Below are positions 26,864-34,022 of a stretch of DNA of 50,295 nt, in pieces. The DNA lies in assembly GCA_019359715.1 (NCBI GenBank), contig JAHHGS010000094.1, positions 1 through 50,295 on the forward strand. The letters run 5' to 3'. Under the pieces are notes generated by a model. The model was not told the DNA's origin and did no database searches. It saw only the letters and a list, made by a program, of their open reading frames with translations. The DNA comes from Aphanocapsa sp. GSE-SYN-MK-11-07L (GTDB lineage: Bacteria > Cyanobacteriota > Cyanobacteriia > Thermosynechococcales > Thermosynechococcaceae). A program made the translations under genes and the position numbers. How positions within the stretch are numbered: position 1 is the first letter of the stretch; every line of letters begins with the position of its first letter.

Positions 26864-27130
26864 TTAAGGGAAATATCGATAAATTTCTTTCCGATGTAAC
26901 ACTCGCACAAAGCAAATAATCCCTTGATCAGCAGTCAAGCCCATGCGGTAGTCACCAACTCGAATCCGGTAGAAGTCTCCCTTAGTTTTAAGCTTTTTAA
27001 GATTACTCAACCCAGCTAAGTTCTTGGTACTCTCCGCTTCTTCAATCATCGCTTTGATTCTTGTGAGTAGTTCAATATCTCTCAATTTTCCTAAGTCTTT
27101 CTCAAAGCTTTTTCTAAACCGAACCTCCAC
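26864..27130 (-). CDS. RelE/ParE-type toxin
   Basis: This 88-residue protein has the RelE/ParE fold pattern: VRFRKSFEKDLGKLRD, KNLAGLSNLKKLK, FYRIRVGDYRMGL and ICFVRVLHRKEIYRYFP. Such proteins cleave mRNA on the ribosome (RelE) or poison gyrase (ParE). The basic RIRVGDYRMG and HRKEIYR stretches favour the RelE-like branch. It follows the antitoxin gene by 5 bp, so both are in one operon. Confidence 0.85.
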   Translation of the reverse strand: MEVRFRKSFEKDLGKLRDIELLTRIKAMIEEAESTKNLAGLSNLKKLKTKGDFYRIRVGDYRMGLTADQGIICFVRVLHRKEIYRYFP

Positions 27131-27135
27131 ACCCG

Positions 27136-27336
27136 TTACTCCAAAATTTTGAAGATTGCTTCTCGACTAACAAATTCTGTCGTTTCACCTTCGACGATCG
27201 CTCGTTCGAGAGCAATGTCTTCAATCACCTCTGCCAATAGCTCGGAGAATTCTTCTCTTCGCTCGCTTAGCAGTTCAATGATTGCGCCTTTCAAAACTTC
27301 CTTTAATTGATCTGGATTTAGAGTAATTTCAGACAT
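27136..27336 (-). CDS. Antitoxin of the RelE-type pair
   Basis: This 66-residue acidic protein (MSEITLNPDQLKEVLKGAI, ELLSERREEFSELLAEVIED, ending SREAIFKILE) precedes the toxin. The frame is open to 27390, but the ATG at 27336 after an AGAGG sequence gives the more compact start. It lacks an obvious ribbon-helix-helix or AbrB motif. Its role as the neutralising partner is inferred from gene order and charge. Confidence 0.75.
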   Translation of the reverse strand: MSEITLNPDQLKEVLKGAIIELLSERREEFSELLAEVIEDIALERAIVEGETTEFVSREAIFKILE

Positions 27337-27503
27337 TGTGCCTCTGTAGTACTGGCTTGATCGCTCCTCCTTCATTGTCTTAGATCGCAACCACTCTTGG
27401 CTGACCCTCAGCTTCGGCTTCTTCAGTGATTGATTCGAGTCATCCGAGTTGGCTCTAAACTATAAATGAGCAAAAGTTGTTTTGTCTAAGGCGATCCGGC
27501 GAT

Positions 27504-28748
27504 ATGGATGTCAATTTACTCTCTGCATTAAGCGATGATAGTCTGCTCCCCAATCAGGTCAATCAGCGGCAGTTGTCGATTGCTGTCTCGGCGATCGCCA
27601 GTGGCTCAGAGCGGAATGCCCCCCTCAATCTTTGCCTGATTCTGGATCACAGCGGCTCAATGTCGGGTGAACCGCTCGAAACGGTCAAGCAGGCCGCCCA
27701 GAGTTTGGTTGACCGGCTGCAAGCGAGCGATCGCCTGTCCGTTGTGGTGTTTGACCATGCTGCCAAAGTTTTAATTGCCAGCCAACTGGCCGCAGACACG
27801 GCCAAAATCAAAGCTCAAATTGGGCGCTTAGAACCCCAAGGCGGCACGGCGATCGACCAGGGCATGAAGTTGGGAATTGAACAATTGGCCGATCAGCGGC
27901 AGGGCAAAATTTCCCAGGCATTTTTGCTCACCGATGGCGAAAATGAACACGGCGACAACCAGCGATGCTTACAGTTCGCCGAACTGGCCGCCAGCTACAA
28001 TATTACCCTCAACGCCTTTGGGTTTGGCTACCACTGGAACCAGGACATCTTAGAGCAAATTGCTGATGCTGGCGGCGGCAGCCTCACCTTCATTGAACGT
28101 CCAGAGGATGCCGTTAATAGCTTTAATGCCCTATTTACGCGAATTAGCTCCGTCGGCTTGACTAATGCCCATTTGCTGTTCACCTTCAGCCCTGGCGTTA
28201 AGTTGGCTGAGCTAAAGCCGATCGCCCAAGTCATGCCCGAAACCGTTGAACTGCCAGTCCAGTCCGAGGGTGAAACGGCCGTAGTGCGGATCGGTGATTT
28301 GCTGATCGACAGCCCCCGCAAGCTCCTAGCCAATCTCTACATTGATCCCCAGCCAGAGGGACTGCCGATTTTGGCGTATCTGCAAGTCCGCTACGACGAC
28401 CCCGCCAGCAGCAAAACGAGTTTGCTCTCAGAGCGGATTCCGATCACCGTTAAGGTCAGCCAAGACTATCAGCCCAAACCGAATCCAGAGGTGCAGCAGA
28501 GTATTCTCACCCTGGCTAAGTATCGGCAAACGCAAATTGCCGAAGCCAAACTGAATCAGGGCGATCGCACAGGAGCGGCCACGATGCTCCAGTCGGCTGC
28601 CGAAACTGCCCTCCAAATGGGCGATAAAAATGCGGCGACTGTCCTGCAAGCAAACGCCACCCGTCTCCAATCCGGCGCAGACTTATCAGAAAGCGATCGC
28701 AAGAAAACCCGGATGGCCTCTAAAACGATGCTGCAAGACAATAATTGA
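27504..28748 (+). CDS. VWA-domain protein
   Basis: This 414-residue protein contains a von Willebrand factor A domain with an intact metal-ion-dependent adhesion site: D48-x-S50-x-S52 in DHSGSMSGEP, Thr in GGTAID and Asp in LLTDGENEHGD. A beta-rich region and a C-terminal helical part (ILTLAKYRQTQIAEAKLNQG, LQSAAETALQMGDK) follow. No signal peptide is visible, so it is likely cytoplasmic. An ATG at 27477 is possible, but MDVNLLSALSDD at 27504 fits relatives better. Such proteins bind partners through Mg2+; the partner here is unknown. Confidence 0.85.
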   Translation: MDVNLLSALSDDSLLPNQVNQRQLSIAVSAIASGSERNAPLNLCLILDHSGSMSGEPLETVKQAAQSLVDRLQASDRLSVVVFDHAAKVLIASQLAADTAKIKAQIGRLEPQGGTAIDQGMKLGIEQLADQRQGKISQAFLLTDGENEHGDNQRCLQFAELAASYNITLNAFGFGYHWNQDILEQIADAGGGSLTFIERPEDAVNSFNALFTRISSVGLTNAHLLFTFSPGVKLAELKPIAQVMPETVELPVQSEGETAVVRIGDLLIDSPRKLLANLYIDPQPEGLPILAYLQVRYDDPASSKTSLLSERIPITVKVSQDYQPKPNPEVQQSILTLAKYRQTQIAEAKLNQGDRTGAATMLQSAAETALQMGDKNAATVLQANATRLQSGADLSESDRKKTRMASKTMLQDNN

Positions 28749-28760
28749 GGTGAAGGTTAT

Positions 28761-29906
28761 TCAATCGCGATCGCTGCTTGTAGAGTAAACATCCGTTTGA
28801 ACCCCAACAATATCGTGATTGTCGTCTAGAATAATCCGCGCTTGGTTTGGACTATCGTAAACGACCAAGATTGCCTCTGATCCATAGAGGGCTAGACCTT
28901 CAGCCCGATCGCTTTTGAACCCGTGCGGAATATCTCCTAAATACTCCAGCTGCTGATTTTGGGTACTAGAAAGGCTGTCATCTTCTAGCGCTAGCGGCTG
29001 CTTGAGTCGAAACAGTTGAAGCGCGCCATCTAAATCCATCGTTGGCCCAGCCAAAATGAGCAGGCTTTCACCGTCATCTTCCCAACACAGTTCTCGAATT
29101 CCCAACCCATTCAAATCCAGGAAATGGCGCTTGTACAAGCGTTCTTGGTTGCCGATCGCCTTCAGGCTAAGCTCGGGCGGCAAGCTAGCTTCGACCTCTA
29201 TTTCAAGTAAAATGGCAATTCCACGCAGTACCGGGCCGCGCAGTCCAATCAAAATTTGATTGTGGCAAACCGCTAGCCCCTCAATATCTAATCCATTTTC
29301 TTTACTCGGCAGATAGAAGTAGACCTCCTTGCCAGGCGACGAACCCCCATCCTTGGATTTTATGATCGTGGCGAGGTCAAGGTATTCATCATTTGCTAAT
29401 GCCTGCATGAGTGAATTACTGCTGCCATTTCTTGGCAACCAAGCTGTAGATTCAGCCTCTAATTCACCGCTCTCGTTTACAGGAATGCGGGCTAACAAGT
29501 AGCGGTTTTCCTGCCGCTCAATTTTCTTGAGTTCGTTCTTTTCGAGCTTAAATTTATCTGGGTTAATTTTTGCTTTTTTTCGCTTGCTGCTGTGAGACCC
29601 AATCAGCCAAAGATAGTTTCCATGATAATCTAGCCCCTCAATGTCAATCTCGCCTTGCTCTTCCTCAAAGTCAGCAATAAAGTCTTTTAAGTGAAAGCGC
29701 TTATGGTCAGCAAAGGTATTTTCTGCATCAGCAATTTTTGTTAGTCTCTCGATCGAGGTAAACTCATCAGTTCCGAGCCAAAGAAACTTGCCCTGATGGG
29801 ATAAAACGGCTCCTGATAAATTCTTAATAATATCTTTTCTTGATTTAGGGTCTAAATCAAGACTGCAAAGTATTGTTATGCTTTCTGTTTGTTTGAGGTT
29901 TGGCAT
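28761..29906 (-). CDS. DUF3616 protein
   Basis: This 381-residue protein has the repeated hydrophobic-Gly-Leu blades of a beta-propeller (GAVLSHQGKFLWLGTDE, DIEGLDYHGNYLWLIGSHS, DIEGLAVCHNQILIGLRGPV, RAEGLALYGSEAILVVYDSP), the pattern of the DUF3616 family. The paired EGL motifs mark blade starts. No signal peptide is present. Function is unknown. It converges with the VWA gene 12 bp away and is divergent from the IS-derived element upstream of it. Confidence 0.8.
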   Translation of the reverse strand: MPNLKQTESITILCSLDLDPKSRKDIIKNLSGAVLSHQGKFLWLGTDEFTSIERLTKIADAENTFADHKRFHLKDFIADFEEEQGEIDIEGLDYHGNYLWLIGSHSSKRKKAKINPDKFKLEKNELKKIERQENRYLLARIPVNESGELEAESTAWLPRNGSSNSLMQALANDEYLDLATIIKSKDGGSSPGKEVYFYLPSKENGLDIEGLAVCHNQILIGLRGPVLRGIAILLEIEVEASLPPELSLKAIGNQERLYKRHFLDLNGLGIRELCWEDDGESLLILAGPTMDLDGALQLFRLKQPLALEDDSLSSTQNQQLEYLGDIPHGFKSDRAEGLALYGSEAILVVYDSPNQARIILDDNHDIVGVQTDVYSTSSDRD

Positions 29907-30004
29907 TAGATCAATCCCTGATTTTCGGTCATCCTATTTAAATCTAGAGCAAGCCGCTGACAGAGCCTTTTGGTTTAACCAGCGATCGCGATTCGGCACT
30001 TTAG

Positions 30005-30404
30005 CTAGTTCGGCGAGAATCCCCACATCATACGCTTCGTTGGTGTGGGATGAAAGCCAGGGTTATGGCTTGCCGTCTTGTTTGTGGTCTTCACCGAAGC
30101 TGGAGAACAAGCAAGACAGGCAAGCCATAACCAAATTCCTAGAACCGAAGCGATAGTTCTGATATACTTTCGACAGAACACCATAAACGTCGCGACGATT
30201 GCAAAAACCAAGCAATCAGGATCGTGAAAACCAAGCGATCAAAGTGGCTAGTCATGATTGTTTGAAAGTTTGGGTCTTGGGAACCAGGACTCCTGCCCTT
30301 GGAGGGAATGTAAGACCAACGGAATTACGGAGTTCTAGAGGCAGTTCCCGATGAATTGGGAAGCCCACAACGTACCGCCTAGCGGTCGGTGTGTGGTAGT
30401 TCAC
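30005..30404 (+). mobile_element. Internally deleted IS200/IS605-type element 1 (MITE-like, 400 bp)
   Basis: This element shares its ends with the one at 31676. The left end after CTTTAG reads CTAGTTCGGCG-GAATCCCCACA, a hairpin with TGGTGTGGGAT, and then an ATG at 30050 encoding MKAR, the usual first residues of TnpB. The right end carries GGGAAGCCCAC, GTACCGC and a final TCAC, as in cyanobacterial IS605-type right ends, where the omega-RNA scaffold of TnpB also lies. The tnpB body is missing. It ends 4 bp before the stop codon of the M48 protease gene on the opposite strand. It fills most of the gap between DUF3616 and the protease; nothing else is seen in that gap. Confidence 0.7.
30061..30132 (+). 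repeat. Long hairpin inside element 1
   Basis: Arms 30061-30084 and 30108-30132 pair over about 24 bp with one bulge and one mismatch; the loop is 23 nt. It starts directly after the MKAR codons. Element 2 has an unrelated long hairpin a little further in. Confidence 0.8.
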
Positions 30405-30408
30405 AAAC

Positions 30409-31287
30409 TTAGCCCGCCAACCGATCGCGGACTCGCTGCTGATAGCTGGCGTTATTCAAGCCACACTCACTTTGCTCAGGGTCACGATCGCAGACATTGC
30501 CTGCGGATTTGGCGATCGTCGCCTCTAGCGCCTTCACTCTGTCTGCAACACCCGGATGGGTACTTAGAAAGCTGGGAGCAGAACTTTGATTCAGCAGCTT
30601 TTGCATGAAGGCAGGCATAGCGGAGTCTGCATAATTGGCTTTGACCATCATCCGCAGCCCCCGTTGATCTGCATCTAGCTCATCTTTGCGGCTAAGCGGG
30701 CGATTTAAAACCAGCTCTGTGCCTAAATTAGCAATTACGCTCCGGTCTAAACCTGCCGCAGAAATTAATCCCCTGGTAATTGCGGTTTGCCGGAGCTGTT
30801 GTAGTAGATGCTTGCCTTCAATATGGCCAATTTCATGAGCAATCACGCTGGCCAGTTGAGCTTCGTTGTCCGCCGCTTTCATTAAGCCTGTGGTGACATA
30901 AACATAGCCGCCAGTGGTGGCAAATGCGTTGACCGCTCGATCGCTGACAATCTGAAATGTATACGGCAACTTACCACGAGCACTGACTGCCACTAAGCGC
31001 TGTCCAATTTGGTTAACGTATTGATTCAGGTCGGGGTCGCCGTTGAGCCTCATTCCCTGACGGAGCAGTTGCTGATTAATTTGCTGGCCAATTTCCACCT
31101 CTTGCTTGGCGGACACTGTAGACAGTTGAATCACCTGCACGCCTTGGAAGATCAACCGCTCCCAGATCGACTGTGCTTGCACAATCTGGGGTTGCAGCAA
31201 GATCACACCTAAGCTGGCGATCGCCCCTAAAAACAAGCAAAACCAACGATACCGACGAGTGCGGGAAATGAGCCTGATCCTTTTCAT
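30409..31287 (-). CDS. M48-family metalloprotease
   Basis: This 292-residue zinc protease has an N-terminal signal or membrane anchor (YRWFCLFLGAIASLGVILL) and then the M48 domain. The catalytic HEIGH lies at 151-155 (VIAHEIGHIEGKH), with the third ligand Glu in KDELDADQRG. It resembles BepA/LoiP-type periplasmic proteases (NAFATTGGYVYVTTGLM, STHPGVADRVKALE), which degrade or help assemble outer-membrane proteins. No TPR follows, so it is the short form. The IS-derived element 1 ends just beyond its stop codon. Confidence 0.92.
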   Translation of the reverse strand: MKRIRLISRTRRYRWFCLFLGAIASLGVILLQPQIVQAQSIWERLIFQGVQVIQLSTVSAKQEVEIGQQINQQLLRQGMRLNGDPDLNQYVNQIGQRLVAVSARGKLPYTFQIVSDRAVNAFATTGGYVYVTTGLMKAADNEAQLASVIAHEIGHIEGKHLLQQLRQTAITRGLISAAGLDRSVIANLGTELVLNRPLSRKDELDADQRGLRMMVKANYADSAMPAFMQKLLNQSSAPSFLSTHPGVADRVKALEATIAKSAGNVCDRDPEQSECGLNNASYQQRVRDRLAG

Positions 31288-31675
31288 TAACTTAGATTCT
31301 GAGTTTCTGCCGAATTTTTTACTTGCTAGCTAAGACGATGGTATACCGATGGGGGTTTCAGCGATTTACGTTCCAGTTTCTGACTTGTCTGCCTTTTCTG
31401 GATGGCTTGTTCAAACGTCTGGACTAATTCGCCTCTCTGGGGTTTGATTTGTTCTACTTGCTTCACCTGCCGATGAATTAAACCTGATCAGGGTCAATTC
31501 CTAGCTGTCTCAGTCGCTCAGCCATTCGAGCTGCTTTGTCTTCAACCATTACTCGCTGTTGTTCTGATTGCTCTAAAGGGGTGAGAATCCAATTTCGATT
31601 CGCATCCAGCCAGCGTAGCCATTTGCGGGTGATTCCCTCGTATTCCCCTTGCCATAGGCCTAGTCCAATCTTTAG

Positions 31676-32176
31676 CTAGTTCGGCGGGAATCCCCACACC
31701 ATACCATTTGCAGATTGGTGTGGGATGAAAGCCAGGTTTGTTGAGGTGGGATGGTTGACCCCTTCGGCCCGGCTCAGGGGCCAGATTCCAAATGGCCCCT
31801 GAGCTGGGCCGAAGGGGACAGGAAGACCATCACCGCCGAGACAAACAATCTTCGATATAATCGACTTACATTTTGAACAAGACTAGTGGCAACTTTCTGT
31901 CCCGACACAAACGTACAGCTTGCTGGTGAACAGTGCGGCGGATAGGAAATGCAAAAGACAAACATTTTAATCAACAGTTGGCGGGAGGACTATCTCGCGA
32001 ACTCTAAACAAATTGCCTGTGGATGGGATTTGATCGGGGTCTGTAGGGCAGCCTACGGCTAGACACTACCAGTTGAAGCAGGAACTTCCCAAGATGCCGG
32101 GGTAAACAGGGGTTTATCCGTGAGGTGGGAAGCCCGCGCTGTACCTGTACTCAGATCAGTGGCGGGAGGATGTCAC
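31676..32176 (+). mobile_element. Internally deleted IS200/IS605-type element 2 (501 bp)
   Basis: The left end is nearly identical to element 1, including the CTTTAG flank, the GAATCCCCACACC/TGGTGTGGGAT hairpin and an ATG at 31725 encoding MKAR. The right end contains GGTGGGAAGCCCGCG, CTGTACC and GGCGGGAGGATGTCAC, the classic cyanobacterial IS605-type right end. The centre has no transposase, only a long hairpin. It interrupts the Uma2 gene. Insertion 3' to a short target (TTTAG or part of it) without target duplication fits the single-strand IS200/IS605 mechanism. Confidence 0.78.
31759..31817 (+). repeat. 25-bp hairpin inside element 2
   Basis: Arms 31759-31783 and 31793-31817 are complementary over 25 positions with a single G-T pair; the loop is 9 nt. 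The arms contain CCCCTTCGGCCC and GCTCAGGGGCCA. The sequence is unrelated to the hairpin of element 1. Confidence 0.9.
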
Positions 32177-32897
32177 CTCTGGTAGCCAAATTCGATTGTT
32201 TGTGAGGTCTAACTCCTGATAACCTTCCTCGCTTAGTTGATAAGCTCTTAGTCGATCGCTGTAGCGGTCGTACAAGATGTAGTAGGGGACTTTGAGAATG
32301 TGCTCGTAGACCTGCCATTTGGTCGGTGGCTCACCGGCTGCTGATTGAGTTTGCCTAAATCTTCCTTCTCGGTGCCCGGTGAGAGCAATTCCACCACAAC
32401 CGAGGGATTGACTTTCTCATCCCAAATCACATAGCTCAACCGGAGGTCGCTCTCGGCATAGAGTCTGGGCACCCCGATCGCCACAAACCAGTCGGGACGC
32501 TTATGCCAGAGCGGATTCTGAACATCATAGTAGAGGTTTAAATCGGTGCCAGTAAAAATGCGGTCACTTTTGACCTCCGACAACCGCAGCGTGGCGCTCA
32601 AAAGCTGGGGCTGTAAATCATGAAACTCGTCCGGCAAGCCTGATTCCTCTGGATCTTCACTCGGAAGATCATACATCGTGGGAAATTTTACTGGTGTTTG
32701 CAAGTCTGTTTGCTCAGCCCAGGGGCGCGATCGGGTCATAATTGAAGACCTCAGGTTCTTTGCACTTCCCTTCAGTTTACCGAAAACGATATAAAACCCT
32801 GAAAATCTTGCAGTTTCAGGCTCTGATGTCCGCTGGTAAACTTGCCTTGACCCAGGGGCCAGTGTTAGGGTCTTAACGGTATTGCGCGCTAGTAATT

Positions 32898-34019
32898 ATG
32901 CCTATGCAAATGAAAATGGCGGCTCGGCTCAAAACTGCTTGGTCTAAACGTCCACTGCTACTGTTCGGCTTGCCAATGGGAATTGTGACAGTTGGCGTTT
33001 CTTTGCTATTGGGGCAGAAGTTTCTGCGATCGCAGTCTGATCCAGCCCCCGCTTTAACGCCGCCACCGCTCAAAACCGACAACAACGTATTTCAGTCTGG
33101 GCTAACCAACAGTTTGAGCGGACAGAATTCACTGCCGCCAGATCTGTTTACCGCCTCTCGGCCCTCTGGGCCAACGGCAACCATTCCTACCCAGTCAACT
33201 GCGCCATCGCCATCTTCAGCGGCAATCCCCAACCAGCCCGTTGCGGCTCGCCCTCTGCCACCCCGGCAAGTGCCGGCTGCGGTTGCCCCCACGAAGGGAG
33301 CAGTGCCAGAAGTGCGAGTGGCGATCGCTCGCGGGGCAAAATCTTTACCGATTGGCTCGTCTACCGGAGGATACCTGGTGAATGATAATGGACGCAGCTT
33401 AACCAGCTTGACTGCCGATCAGGCGGTCACTGTCCAGCCCAACAGTCAGGGCATGCTGGTGGGAGATGTGCAGGTGCCAGCTTCGATCTGGATCAAGCCC
33501 AAGGCGGGCGGCTTATTTTACTTAGACGGGCGCTGGTATCGGGGACGGCTGCGCCTGCTGGTGGAAGCAGACGGCTTGACGGCGGTTAATTACGTAGACT
33601 TAGAGCAGTATGTCTCCAGCGTTGTTGGGGCAGAAGTTTCACCGGGTTGGCCAACGGCGGCCCTGAAAGCCCAGGCGATCGCCGCTCGTTCCTACGCGTT
33701 GGCTCATTCCTTTCGTCCAGCCAGCCGCTTTTTTGACTTGGGCAACGACCAAAGGTGGCAAGTCTACCAAGGAGTTGAAGATGAATGGAATACTACCCAC
33801 CAGGCCACCAATGCCACTCGCGGCATTGTCTTGAGTAAAGATGGCAGTGTCCTAGTTTCGATGTATGCCGCCAATGCTGATATTGTCAAAAATGTGTTTG
33901 GTGGTCAGGGGATGAGCCAAACAGGAGCCTATGAACTGGCCAAACAGGGCTATAGCTATCTCCAAATTTTAGGCAACTATTACCCTGGAGCGGGACTATC
34001 GCAGATTCGGGTGCAATAA
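32898..34019 (+). CDS. SpoIID/LytB-domain protein
   Basis: This 373-residue protein has an N-terminal anchor (LLLFGLPMGIVTVGVSLLLG), a Pro/Ser/Ala-rich linker (about 50-130) and a SpoIID/LytB domain. The domain has VNYVDLEQYVSSVVGAEVSP, WPTAALKAQAIAARSYAL and GQGMSQTGAYELAKQGYSY, its signature motifs. SpoIID is a lytic transglycosylase acting on peptidoglycan in sporulating bacteria; cyanobacterial homologues act at the cell wall, perhaps in remodelling. The stop is 3 bp before the recQ start, so the two may be cotranscribed. Confidence 0.9.
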   Translation: MPMQMKMAARLKTAWSKRPLLLFGLPMGIVTVGVSLLLGQKFLRSQSDPAPALTPPPLKTDNNVFQSGLTNSLSGQNSLPPDLFTASRPSGPTATIPTQSTAPSPSSAAIPNQPVAARPLPPRQVPAAVAPTKGAVPEVRVAIARGAKSLPIGSSTGGYLVNDNGRSLTSLTADQAVTVQPNSQGMLVGDVQVPASIWIKPKAGGLFYLDGRWYRGRLRLLVEADGLTAVNYVDLEQYVSSVVGAEVSPGWPTAALKAQAIAARSYALAHSFRPASRFFDLGNDQRWQVYQGVEDEWNTTHQATNATRGIVLSKDGSVLVSMYAANADIVKNVFGGQGMSQTGAYELAKQGYSYLQILGNYYPGAGLSQIRVQ

Positions 34020-34022
34020 TCG

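Larger units (their letters stand above)
31478..32739 (-). pseudogene. Uma2/DUF820 protein gene, frameshifted and split by element 2
   Basis: The 5' part (32739 down to about 32350) encodes an Uma2-type PD-(D/E)xK-like protein (RPDWFVAIGVPR, NPSVVVELLSPGTEKEDLGK). A missing base in the T-run at 32350-32352 breaks the frame; the next frame continues with KWQVYEHILKVPYYILYDRY and AYQLSEEGYQELD up to 32177. Element 2 then intervenes. The rest, 31675 to 31478, reads LGLWQGEYEGITRKWL and AERLRQLGIDPDQV-stop. Joining 31675 to 32177 reads in frame across the junction as WLPELKIGLGLW. Beyond the stop another frame stays open to about 31326 and looks codon-like, so the native C terminus is uncertain. 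Confidence 0.85.

Noticed and set aside
30005-30211. Minus-strand frame of 68 residues overlapping element 1
   Set aside because: It runs through the element's left end and long hairpin and has no family resemblance; it is explained by the element.
31774-31974. Minus-strand frame of 66 residues overlapping element 2
   Set aside because: It crosses the 25-bp hairpin and the element interior; no ribosome-binding site or family match.
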